Shown here piece after piece: positions 1 to 5,080 of a DNA stretch of 8,139 bases (positions are counted from its first letter, which is position 1; every line of letters begins with the position of its first letter). Origin of the DNA: Nitrospinota bacterium (GTDB lineage: Bacteria > Nitrospinota_A > UBA7883 > JADGGD01); assembly GCA_015229165.1 (NCBI GenBank), contig JADGCD010000087.1, positions 1 to 8,139 of the forward strand, read 5' to 3'. The notes below the pieces were generated by a model, which was not told the DNA's origin, made no database searches, and worked only from the letters and a program-made list of their open reading frames with translations. The position numbers and the translations under genes were made by a program.

Positions 1-17
1 GCCTAAGAAACTACCCC

Positions 18-33
18 GACAGGGGCCACTGTC
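18..33. repeat. Imperfect 16-bp palindrome, possible IS terminus
   Basis: On the minus strand this reads GACAGTGGCCCCTGTC. It is self-complementary except for one central mismatched pair. It lies about 12 bases past the stop codon of the truncated DUF4238 gene. The minus-strand sequence starts TGACAGTGGCCCC, and a TG start followed shortly by a run of C resembles the terminal inverted repeats of some IS3-family insertion sequences. No transposase or second end is visible, because the window stops 17 bases further left. It could equally be a chance palindrome or an operator. The palindrome is seen directly; the IS reading is inference. Confidence 0.35.
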
Positions 34-45
34 AGGTCAATACCG

Positions 46-576
46 TCACTGTACAATCAGTTTCAGACTTGGCACTCTCAGCATCTCTGGGATAAGTATT
101 TTAACGCCCCACTCGACAACTCCCTCTGGGTATCTACTCAGGAGCGTTGAGACTGAAATGCCGTCTTCATCTGCGACCTTTTTGATCTGATCATCCATAG
201 CTTTTTGGGGATCGAGCGACTCAAGTGTTTCTGCAGTTCTCTTTAATTGGGCGCAAATGAATTCGTCAATCACTTCCTTTTCTGCGCTTGATAGCCCAGG
301 CAGCTTTCCCGAATTTATTGCACTGATGAGTTTTTCAATGACGGGAGCGGCGCTATGTTCCAACTGCCCAAACATTTTTTCCGTTCCGTAATCTTTTTTG
401 CCGGACAAATCCTGCGATGTATACAAATGCTTTTCCCTAAATGTGCTTTTAGGCGTTTGCTTCCTTATCCCATGCCGATCTTCACTTTTGTTAAAAACAT
501 GTAGATAGCCCTCGTCGTCGACAAATCTCTTGAGAATAAACTTGGGCACGGTGTGTTGCTTCATAGGATCACTCAT
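46..576 (-). CDS. DUF4238-family protein, apparently C-terminally truncated
   Basis: The 176-residue protein carries the N-terminal features I associate with DUF4238: HTVPKFILKRF at residues 8-18, FREKHLYT at 46-53, a helix with TEKMFGQLEHSAAPVIEKL at 65-83, and EFICAQLKRT at 105-114. Family members are usually about 250-350 residues, and the C-terminal half, often holding a conserved SDNP-like motif, is absent. The protein ends abruptly at LKLIVQ followed by TGA. The family's biochemical function is not established. The start is the ATG directly after the TGA of the DUF1499 gene; AGGTGG lies 8 bases upstream, inside that gene. A second Met at codon 5 is the alternative start. The gene is clearly AT-richer (about 42-47% GC in a sampled stretch) than every other gene here, which suggests horizontal acquisition. 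It has no transmembrane segment or signal peptide. Confidence 0.82.
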   Translation of the reverse strand: MSDPMKQHTVPKFILKRFVDDEGYLHVFNKSEDRHGIRKQTPKSTFREKHLYTSQDLSGKKDYGTEKMFGQLEHSAAPVIEKLISAINSGKLPGLSSAEKEVIDEFICAQLKRTAETLESLDPQKAMDDQIKKVADEDGISVSTLLSRYPEGVVEWGVKILIPEMLRVPSLKLIVQ

Positions 577-978
577 TCACTTTGCCACCTCTCCCCACAG
601 CTCCCTTATGTTCCGTTCGTTCTGGCCAAAGTCGCCGACGCCGAGGCGGGAGGCGGAGCGGGCGTGGATCAGTGAACCGGAGCCATCCCCCTCCCCTTCC
701 ACGGTCAGGGTGATGTCATCGATGAAACCGAAGAGCCGTGTGGTCCGGGTGGCGTGGACGATGTTCCCTTCGACCTTCTCTACTTTCCACCGTTCCATCG
801 TCTTGATGGTGGCGACGATCTTCTCCACGGCCCGGTCGGGCGTCACGTCGAGCCGGAGCGGTTCGATCCCCTCCCCGGTCTGGGCGACGTTATTCGTGAA
901 CCAACTCATCTTCATACCGCCAATATACGCCGCTATCAGTGCGATGGCGACCGCAAGGCCGACGACCGTTCTTTTCAT
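577..978 (-). CDS. DUF1499-family membrane-anchored protein
   Basis: This 133-residue protein has an N-terminal hydrophobic segment at about residues 4-21, read as an uncleaved anchor or signal peptide. A soluble domain follows, ending in the DUF1499 signature IHARSASRLGVGDFGQNERN at 104-123 and then IREL. An internal FGFIDDITL motif at 83-91 is also typical. The family has no settled biochemical function; members are small exported or membrane-attached proteins. Length is normal and the C-terminus looks intact. GGGAGAG lies about 6 bases before the ATG as a ribosome binding site. The stop abuts the start of the DUF4238 gene with no spacer, so the two are probably co-transcribed and translationally coupled. 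The aconitase terminator ends only 15 bases before this start, so the gene needs read-through or the promoter proposed at 1027-1055. Confidence 0.86.
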   Translation of the reverse strand: MKRTVVGLAVAIALIAAYIGGMKMSWFTNNVAQTGEGIEPLRLDVTPDRAVEKIVATIKTMERWKVEKVEGNIVHATRTTRLFGFIDDITLTVEGEGDGSGSLIHARSASRLGVGDFGQNERNIRELWGEVAK

Positions 979-993
979 CCTGTCTCTCCCAAC

Positions 994-1025
994 AAAAAAA
1001 AGGGGCGACGCCGAAGCGCCGCCCC
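994..1025 (-). terminator. Intrinsic terminator of the aconitase gene
   Basis: On the minus strand a 10-bp stem (GGGGCGGCGC at 1025-1016 pairing with GCGTCGCCCC at 1011-1002, one G-T wobble) closes a TTCG tetraloop. Eight T residues follow directly. A C(UUCG)G loop on a GC stem with a U tract is a textbook Rho-independent terminator. It starts 19 bases after the aconitase stop codon and ends 15 bases before the DUF1499 start. The A-rich side of the stem on the plus strand is C-rich, so efficient termination is expected only for minus-strand transcripts. Confidence 0.9.
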
Positions 1026-1026
1026 C

Positions 1027-1055
1027 CTTATAAAACGTTGCGCTTTATGCGCCAA
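1027..1055 (-). promoter_or_regulatory. Candidate sigma-70 promoter for the DUF1499-DUF4238 pair
   Basis: On the minus strand TTGGCG (1055-1050) and TATAAG (1032-1027) are separated by exactly 17 bases. They match 4 of 6 and 5 of 6 consensus positions. The -35 box lies in the last aconitase codons and the -10 box just before the terminator stem. Transcription would start near 1020, inside the 5' arm of the stem, so transcripts from here would form only half of the terminator hairpin. It would serve the DUF1499 and DUF4238 genes. It was identified by eye only. Confidence 0.4.
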
Positions 1056-3324
1056 CCAAGTCCGTCTTGATCTTGTTCAACGCAGAGCCCGCCTTGAACC
1101 AGGCGATCTGCTCGTCGTTGAGGGTGTGGTTGAGCGCAATCGAATCGCTCGTCCCGTCGGCGTGCTTCACCGTGGCGGCGACCTGCTTGCCGGGCGCCAG
1201 CGACATGACGTTGTTCAGGGTGATCTTGTCCCCTTCCTTGATCTTGTCGTAGTCGGCCGGGTTGGCGAAGGTCAGCCCGAGCATCCCCTGTTTCTTCAGG
1301 TTGGTCTCGTGAATCCGGGCGAACGACCGGACGATGATGGCGCCTGCGCCAAGATACCGGGGGGACATGGCCGCATGTTCGCGGCTCGACCCTTCGCCAT
1401 AGTTCTCGTCGCCGACAACGACCCACTTGATCCCCTTGGCCTTGTAGGCGCGCGCGGTAGCGGGGACAGCCCCTTCTTCGCCGGTCAGGGCGTTTTTCAC
1501 CTTGTTGGTCTCGCCGTTGAAGGCGTTGACCGCGCCGATGAGCATGTTGTCGGAGATGTTGTTGAGATGCCCCCGGAACTTGAGCCACTTGCCGGCCATG
1601 GAGATATGGTCGGTGGTGCATTTCCCTTTGGCTTTGATGAGCAGCGGCATGTCGGCGAACTCGGCGTCCGACTGGGGCGCCGGGAACGGATCGAGCAGTT
1701 CGAGCCGCTTGGAGTCGGGCGCCACGGCGACGGTGACGCTGTCGGGGTCTTTTGCAGGCGAGAGATACCCGGTGTCGGCGGCGGCGAACCCGTTGACGGG
1801 CAGGTCGGGCGCCTGCGCGGGGGCGTTCAGCTTCACCGAGATGTTCCCCTGCTTGATTGCGTCGGTGAGGGGGTTGTATTTCAGCGTCCCGGCCAGCGCA
1901 TAGGCGACGACGGTCTCGGGCGACCCGATGAAGGCGTTGGTGGCGGCGTTGCCGTCGGCCCGTTTCGGGAAGTTCCGGTTGAACGAGGTCAGGATCGAGT
2001 TGGGCTCGCCGTCGGGCATCCCTTCCCGTTTCCACTGGCCGATGCAGGGGCCGCAGGCGTTGGCGAGGACCACGCCCCCCACCGATTCGATCTCGGCGAT
2101 GAGGCCGTCCCGCTCGATGGTGGCCCGCACGGTCTCGGAGCCGGGGGAAATCATCAGGGGGGCCTGCACTTTCAGACCGGCGGCTTTGGCCTGACGGATC
2201 AGGTCAACGGCGCGGGTCATGTCTTCGTAGGACGAGTTGGTGCAGCTGCCGATGAGGGCGGCGGTCACTTTCTCGGGATAGCCGTTGGCTTCGACGTCGG
2301 CGGCCATCTTGGACACCGGGTGGACCAGGTCGGGGGTGTGGGGGCCGACGAGGTGGGGCTCCAGTTCGGAGAGGTTGATCTCGATGACCTGATCGTAGAA
2401 GGCGGCCGGGTTGGCCAACACTTCGGCGTCGGGGGTCAGGAGGTCTTTATGCTTGTCGGCGGCGTCGGCGGCGAAAGCCCGGTTGGTGGCTTTCAGATAC
2501 CGGGCCATCGATTCGTCGTAGGCGAAAACGGAGGTGGTGGCCCCGATCTCGGCGCCCATGTTGGTGATGGTGGCCTTGCCGGTGCAGGAGATGGAGGCGG
2601 CGCCCTCGCCGAAGTATTCGACGATGGCGTTGGTGCCCCCCTTGACGGTCAGGATACCGGCGAGCTTCAGGATCACGTCTTTGGGCGAGGTCCAGCCGGA
2701 CATCTTGCCGGTCAGTTTCACACCGATTTTCTTGGGATAGAGGACTTCCCACGGCATGCCGACGAGGACGTCGACCGCGTCCGCCCCGCCGACGCCGATG
2801 GCGAGCATCCCCATGCCGCCGCCGTTGACGGTGTGGGAGTCGGTGCCGATCATGAGCTGGCCGGGGAAGGCGTAGTTCTCAAGCGCGACCTGATGGATGA
2901 TGCCGGAGCCGGGCTTCCAGAAACCCATGTTGTACTTGGCGGTGACGGTCCGCAGGAACTCGTAGACCTCAAAGTTTTCGCTGTTGGCGGTGGCCAGATC
3001 CTTGGCGGCGCCGACGTGGGCGTTGATCAGGTGGTCGCAGTGGGCCGACGCGGGAACCTGGGCTTCGGGAATCCCGGCGGAGATGAACTGCAAGAGCGCC
3101 ATCTGGGCGGTGGCGTCCTGCATGATGACCCGGTCGACCTTCAGGTTCAGGTAGCTTTTGCCGGGGTTCAAATCCTGGTTTTCGGGATCGTCGAGATGCC
3201 CCAGGAGAATCTTCTCCATCAGCGTCAGGGGGCGGTTGAGCCGCTTTCTGATGATGGGGACGTTCTTCTGGAGCATCGCGTACGTTTTCTCGATGTGCTC
3301 CGGGGACAGGGTAATCTTGTCCAT
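1045..3324 (-). CDS. Aconitate hydratase, mitochondrial-type
   Basis: This is a cytoplasmic [4Fe-4S] enzyme that interconverts citrate and isocitrate via cis-aconitate in the TCA cycle. From the ATG at 3324 it has 759 residues, close to the mature mitochondrial enzyme (about 754). Cluster ligands are Cys361 (GSCTNSSYED), Cys424 and Cys427 (NACGPCIGQW), with the same 63- and 3-residue spacing as pig-heart Cys358/421/424. Also present are HCDH at 95-98, the IGTDSHTVNGGG signature from 159, Arg450 and Arg455 (FNRNFPKR), Arg584 (KFRGHL), and the swivel-domain loop GEGSSREHAA with Ser646, Ser647 and Arg648. An in-frame ATG at 3348 would add eight residues. I prefer 3324 because GAGGAG lies 12 bases before it and nothing similar precedes 3348. 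It has its own promoter (3388-3416) and terminator. It is neither AcnB-like nor the longer AcnA/IRP1-like form. No other TCA gene is nearby. Confidence 0.97.
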   Translation of the reverse strand: MDKITLSPEHIEKTYAMLQKNVPIIRKRLNRPLTLMEKILLGHLDDPENQDLNPGKSYLNLKVDRVIMQDATAQMALLQFISAGIPEAQVPASAHCDHLINAHVGAAKDLATANSENFEVYEFLRTVTAKYNMGFWKPGSGIIHQVALENYAFPGQLMIGTDSHTVNGGGMGMLAIGVGGADAVDVLVGMPWEVLYPKKIGVKLTGKMSGWTSPKDVILKLAGILTVKGGTNAIVEYFGEGAASISCTGKATITNMGAEIGATTSVFAYDESMARYLKATNRAFAADAADKHKDLLTPDAEVLANPAAFYDQVIEINLSELEPHLVGPHTPDLVHPVSKMAADVEANGYPEKVTAALIGSCTNSSYEDMTRAVDLIRQAKAAGLKVQAPLMISPGSETVRATIERDGLIAEIESVGGVVLANACGPCIGQWKREGMPDGEPNSILTSFNRNFPKRADGNAATNAFIGSPETVVAYALAGTLKYNPLTDAIKQGNISVKLNAPAQAPDLPVNGFAAADTGYLSPAKDPDSVTVAVAPDSKRLELLDPFPAPQSDAEFADMPLLIKAKGKCTTDHISMAGKWLKFRGHLNNISDNMLIGAVNAFNGETNKVKNALTGEEGAVPATARAYKAKGIKWVVVGDENYGEGSSREHAAMSPRYLGAGAIIVRSFARIHETNLKKQGMLGLTFANPADYDKIKEGDKITLNNVMSLAPGKQVAATVKHADGTSDSIALNHTLNDEQIAWFKAGSALNKIKTDLVGA

Positions 3325-3387
3325 GTGCCGTTTTCGCTCCTCAAGCATTGATGTGTGCGGGAACCACCCCGAGTCAAAAGGCGTTCA

Positions 3388-3416
3388 ATGATAAACGGGA
3401 ATCGGGACGGGGTCAA
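3388..3416 (-). promoter_or_regulatory. Near-consensus sigma-70 promoter of the aconitase gene
   Basis: On the minus strand TTGACC (3416-3411) and TATCAT (3393-3388) stand exactly 17 bases apart, each matching 5 of 6 consensus positions. The predicted start near 3381 gives a leader of about 57 bases to the preferred ATG at 3324. This is a local AT-rich stretch in otherwise very GC-rich DNA, which strengthens the call. No obvious operator palindrome overlaps it. Confidence 0.75.
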
Positions 3417-3523
3417 GATGGCGCTCCCCGCCGGGGGAAGGGGCGCCTAAAAGGGTAGAATACCACTTTCCGGCGCCCGCCGCCGCCGGGCGCGCCGGTT
3501 TCGACCGCGCGGCGCCAAGGCGA

Positions 3524-3553
3524 TAGTTTTTCCACGCGCTGTTGGGCTACACT
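3524..3553 (+). promoter_or_regulatory. Weak candidate promoter of the propeller gene
   Basis: TACACT at 3548-3553 is a fair -10 box. About 17-18 bases upstream is only a poor T-rich -35 (TAGTTT/AGTTTT at 3524-3530). The predicted start near 3560 would give a leader of about 34 bases. This is the best plus-strand candidate in the spacer but is far from consensus. Confidence 0.28.
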
Positions 3554-3593
3554 GTCCCTTCGGCAAAACCATTTCCGGGAGAAAAAGAGCCCC

Positions 3594-4754
3594 ATGTTCC
3601 GATTCCGCTGCGCGGCCCTGCTGTCTCTGGTGGCGCTGCTGGCGCTCTCCCCCGCTGCGCGGGCGGACGACGCTTCGCCTTCCGTCATGTTCCGGCTCGA
3701 CCCGGCCCGGACGGGGGTCTACCCGGCCTCGTTCGGCGAGTCGGCGGCCAAGGGGCGTCTGCGCTGGAAGATCATCACCGGCGCCTGGTGGCAGAAGTAC
3801 GCCGGGGGCAGGGGGGTCTATTCGTCCCCCGCCGTGGCCCAGGGGCTGCTCCTGTTCGGCGCGGCCAACGGCTGGTTCTACGCGGTCGACATGAAGACGG
3901 GGGAGGTCCGCTGGGAGTTCAAGACCCACGATTCGCTGATCCCGCTGGGGGTCTGGATTCTCTCGTCGCCGGTGGTGGCCGACGGGGTGGTCTATTTCGG
4001 CACGGGGGTGGGGAAGGTCTACGGGCTGGACGTGGCCACGGGGAAGGTGCGCTTCACCTTCGACGCGGGGCACGAGGTGGCGAGCTCCCCGGCGGTGGTG
4101 GACGGGACGATCTATTTCGGCGGCTACACCGGCACGCTGTTCGCCGTGGACATCGCCTCTGGCAAGGCGAAGTGGGTCTTCAAGGCGTCGAACACGATTT
4201 TCTCTTCCCCGGCCATCGGGGAGGGGACGCTCTTCTTCGGCGACCGGGCGAAGATCTTCCATGCGCTCGACCTGGCGACGGGGAAGGAGCGGTGGACGGC
4301 CCGCTTCGGCAAGGATGTGGACGGAACGGGGGCGGTGGCCGACGGGGTGGTCTACATCGGCGGGGGGGACGGGCGGCTGCTGGCGCTGGACGTGGTCACC
4401 GGGAAGGAGATCTGGACGTTCAAGGCGCGCCACGGCATCTATTCCTCTCCGGCGCTCACGGCGGACCGGGTCTACGTCGGCAGTTGGGACGGGGCGCTCT
4501 ATGCGGTGGACCGGCGGTCGGGGGCGCTGGTCTGGAAACGGCAGACCGGCTTTCGCATCGACGCCCCGCCGGTGGTGGTGGGGAGCCGCATCTACGTCGG
4601 GTCGGGGGACAAGCATCTCTACGCGCTGGACCGGATGTCGGGGGATATCCTCTGGGCGTTCAAGTCGGACAACGAGATTCGGGTCCAACCGGCGGTGACG
4701 CATGAAGGGGTCTATTTCGCGGACCAGTCGGGTTTCGTCTACGCGCTGGAATAG
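3594..4754 (+). CDS. Exported PQQ-type beta-propeller repeat protein
   Basis: The 386-residue protein starts with a signal peptide (basic MFRFR, hydrophobic 7-19, cleavage probably after ARA at 22-24). No lipobox cysteine follows, so it is likely a soluble periplasmic or secreted protein and not a BamB-like lipoprotein. The mature part is built of about 40-residue PQQ/quinoprotein repeats with the pattern SSPAV-x-DGxVYxG-x-G-x-LxALDxxTGxxxW. Full blades begin near residues 76, 122, 162, 202, 243, 282 and 323. A C-terminal half blade (363-386) can pair with the N-terminal GRLRWKI strand (54-60), which would close an eight-bladed ring. Such domains serve as quinoprotein enzymes or, more often at this size, as protein-binding scaffolds. 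The acidic calcium- and PQQ-binding residues of dehydrogenases are not recognisable, so a binding or assembly role is more likely. A weak GGGAG lies 12 bases upstream. The gene stands alone, divergent from aconitase. Confidence 0.92.
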   Translation: MFRFRCAALLSLVALLALSPAARADDASPSVMFRLDPARTGVYPASFGESAAKGRLRWKIITGAWWQKYAGGRGVYSSPAVAQGLLLFGAANGWFYAVDMKTGEVRWEFKTHDSLIPLGVWILSSPVVADGVVYFGTGVGKVYGLDVATGKVRFTFDAGHEVASSPAVVDGTIYFGGYTGTLFAVDIASGKAKWVFKASNTIFSSPAIGEGTLFFGDRAKIFHALDLATGKERWTARFGKDVDGTGAVADGVVYIGGGDGRLLALDVVTGKEIWTFKARHGIYSSPALTADRVYVGSWDGALYAVDRRSGALVWKRQTGFRIDAPPVVVGSRIYVGSGDKHLYALDRMSGDILWAFKSDNEIRVQPAVTHEGVYFADQSGFVYALE

Positions 4755-4763
4755 CCGTCGTGC

Positions 4764-4791
4764 GGCGGGCTTTGGCCGCCTGCCGGGTTTA
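4764..4791 (+). terminator. Weak candidate terminator after the propeller gene
   Basis: Ten bases after the stop codon GGCGG (4764-4768) can pair with CCGCC (4776-4780) around a GCTTTGG loop, or fold with a single bulge. Only TGCCGG and three T residues follow. The stem is short and the T tract poor, so this may be a weak or Rho-assisted stop. It also forms the GC-rich element preceding the first TTTAGACAGGT repeat. Confidence 0.3.
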
Positions 4792-4826
4792 GACAGGTGA
4801 CGACACGCCTCTGGCGCCCTTGGCTC

Positions 4827-4842
4827 ACACCCTTGCGGGTGT
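4827..4842. other. Perfect 6-bp hairpin with tetraloop
   Basis: ACACCC and GGGTGT pair perfectly around TTGC on the plus strand, which reads GCAA, a GNRA tetraloop, on the minus strand. No T tract follows on either strand, so it is not a typical intrinsic terminator. It lies between the propeller gene and the tRNA and immediately precedes the first ATCTTCCTCACG repeat. Function unknown. Confidence 0.45.
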
Positions 4843-4867
4843 CATCTTCCTCACGCAATCGCTTTGG

Positions 4868-4885
4868 GCGCGCTCGTTGGCGCGC
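4868..4885 (+). terminator. GC hairpin upstream of the tRNA, possible weak terminator
   Basis: GCGCGC (4868-4873) pairs perfectly with GCGCGC (4880-4885) around TCGTTG, followed by GG and four T residues. It could end read-through transcription from the propeller gene, but the two Gs before the short T run make this weak. It overlaps the proposed -35 box of the tRNA promoter. It may instead belong to the repeat unit described nearby. Confidence 0.3.
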
Positions 4886-4905
4886 GGTTTTAGACAGGTT
4901 AAGAT
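4877..4905 (+). promoter_or_regulatory. Candidate promoter of the tRNA-Arg gene
   Basis: TTGGCG (4877-4882) and TAAGAT (4900-4905) are separated by 17 bases, each matching 4 of 6 consensus positions. The predicted start near 4912 lies four bases before the mature tRNA 5' end, a sensible position for a stand-alone tRNA gene. The -35 hexamer is the same as in the candidate promoter behind aconitase. Confidence 0.42.
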
Positions 4906-4915
4906 GGTCTTCAAA

Positions 4916-4992
4916 GCGCCCGTAGCTCAATTGGATAGAGCATCCGCCTTCTAAGCGGACGGTCGCAGGTTCGAATCCTGCCGGGCGCACCA
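4916..4992 (+). tRNA. tRNA-Arg, anticodon UCU
   Basis: The full cloverleaf can be drawn. The acceptor stem GCGCCCG/CGGGCGC has seven perfect pairs. The D arm is GCTC/GAGC with a GG-containing loop. The anticodon stem TCCGC/GCGGA encloses loop CTTCTAA with anticodon TCT at 4950-4952, and the T arm GCAGG/CCTGC encloses TTCGAAT. Discriminator A (4989) is followed by an encoded CCA (4990-4992). The anticodon reads AGA and possibly AGG arginine codons, which should be rare in such GC-rich DNA. No integrase or duplicated tRNA 3' end was found nearby, so there is no evidence that this tRNA is used as an attachment site here. Confidence 0.97.
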
Positions 4993-5008
4993 CCGGCCAC
5001 CGGGCCGG
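4993..5008 (+). other. Hairpin directly after the tRNA CCA end
   Basis: CCGGCC (4993-4998) pairs perfectly with GGCCGG (5003-5008) around ACCG, three bases after the CCA starts and right after it ends. There is no T tract downstream, so it could act as a processing or 3'-end stabilising stem for the tRNA precursor, and not as a clear terminator. It also lies downstream of the kinase gene on the opposite strand, where it could have a similar role. Confidence 0.35.
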
Positions 5009-5080
5009 GGCGATCTTCCTCACGGTACTCACCAATACCCGCCGCCCGTTCGCGGCTCCTCCTCGACAGGTCACGGCGGT

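Larger units (their letters stand above)
3349..3593. other. Divergent intergenic region between aconitase and the propeller gene
   Basis: This 245-base spacer holds the aconitase promoter on its left. GGCGCC occurs three times (3442-3447, 3472-3477, 3511-3516). A bulged hairpin at 3491-3511 pairs CGCG and CGGT with ACCG and CGCG around a TTCG loop, and a smaller hairpin sits at 3425-3438. The hairpins have no T tract, so they do not look like terminators. They could be regulator sites or simply a product of high GC content. No coding potential was seen. Confidence 0.6.
4788..4899. repeat. Direct repeat TTTAGACAGGT, two copies
   Basis: An 11-base identical motif occurs at 4788-4798 and 4889-4899, 101 bases apart, each preceded by GG and by a GC-rich hairpin (4764-4780 and 4868-4885). 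A shorter match, GACAGGT, occurs at 5065-5071 past the tRNA, also just after GC-rich sequence. The second copy overlaps the proposed tRNA promoter spacer. No coding function is apparent. The repeats may be remnants of a small mobile or REP-like element, or duplicated intergenic sequence. Confidence 0.6.
4844..5024. repeat. Direct repeat ATCTTCCTCACG, two copies flanking the tRNA
   Basis: A 12-base identical motif occurs at 4844-4855 and 5013-5024, one copy on each side of the tRNA-Arg gene. In both cases a GC-rich potential hairpin follows and then GACAGGT, 37 and 40 bases after the motif. The shared order suggests two diverged copies of a roughly 56-59-base unit. A 12-base match within 200 bases is unlikely by chance, though the sequence between the anchors is not well conserved. 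Confidence 0.55.

Noticed and set aside
754..3351. Very long plus-strand open frame (865 codons) across the aconitase gene
   Set aside because: It lies antisense to a fully conserved aconitase, and its translation is low-complexity Gly/Val/Asp/His-rich with no recognisable domain. It is the usual antisense shadow of a high-GC gene.
3456..3461. TAGAAT as a plus-strand -10 box for the propeller gene
   Set aside because: It matches 5 of 6 positions, but there is no -35-like hexamer at the right distance and it lies about 130 bases from the gene.
3447..4703. 418-codon minus-strand frame opposite the propeller gene
   Set aside because: It is Arg/Pro/His-rich with periodicity that mirrors the propeller repeats on the other strand; no start signal or domain.
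3842..4750. DNA-level tandem repeats in the propeller gene
   Set aside because: Similar phrases such as GACGGGGTGGTCTA recur, but they are explained by the protein blade repeats and are not an independent DNA element or CRISPR-like array.
4916..4992. tRNA-Arg as an integration (att) site for a genomic island
   Set aside because: No integrase gene and no second copy of the tRNA 3' end are visible, and the flanking repeats do not match the tRNA sequence.
4739..5074. 111-codon minus-strand frame through the tRNA
   Set aside because: It contains PAGFEPATVRLEGG-type sequence, a well-known spurious peptide from antisense tRNA, and spans the whole tRNA gene.
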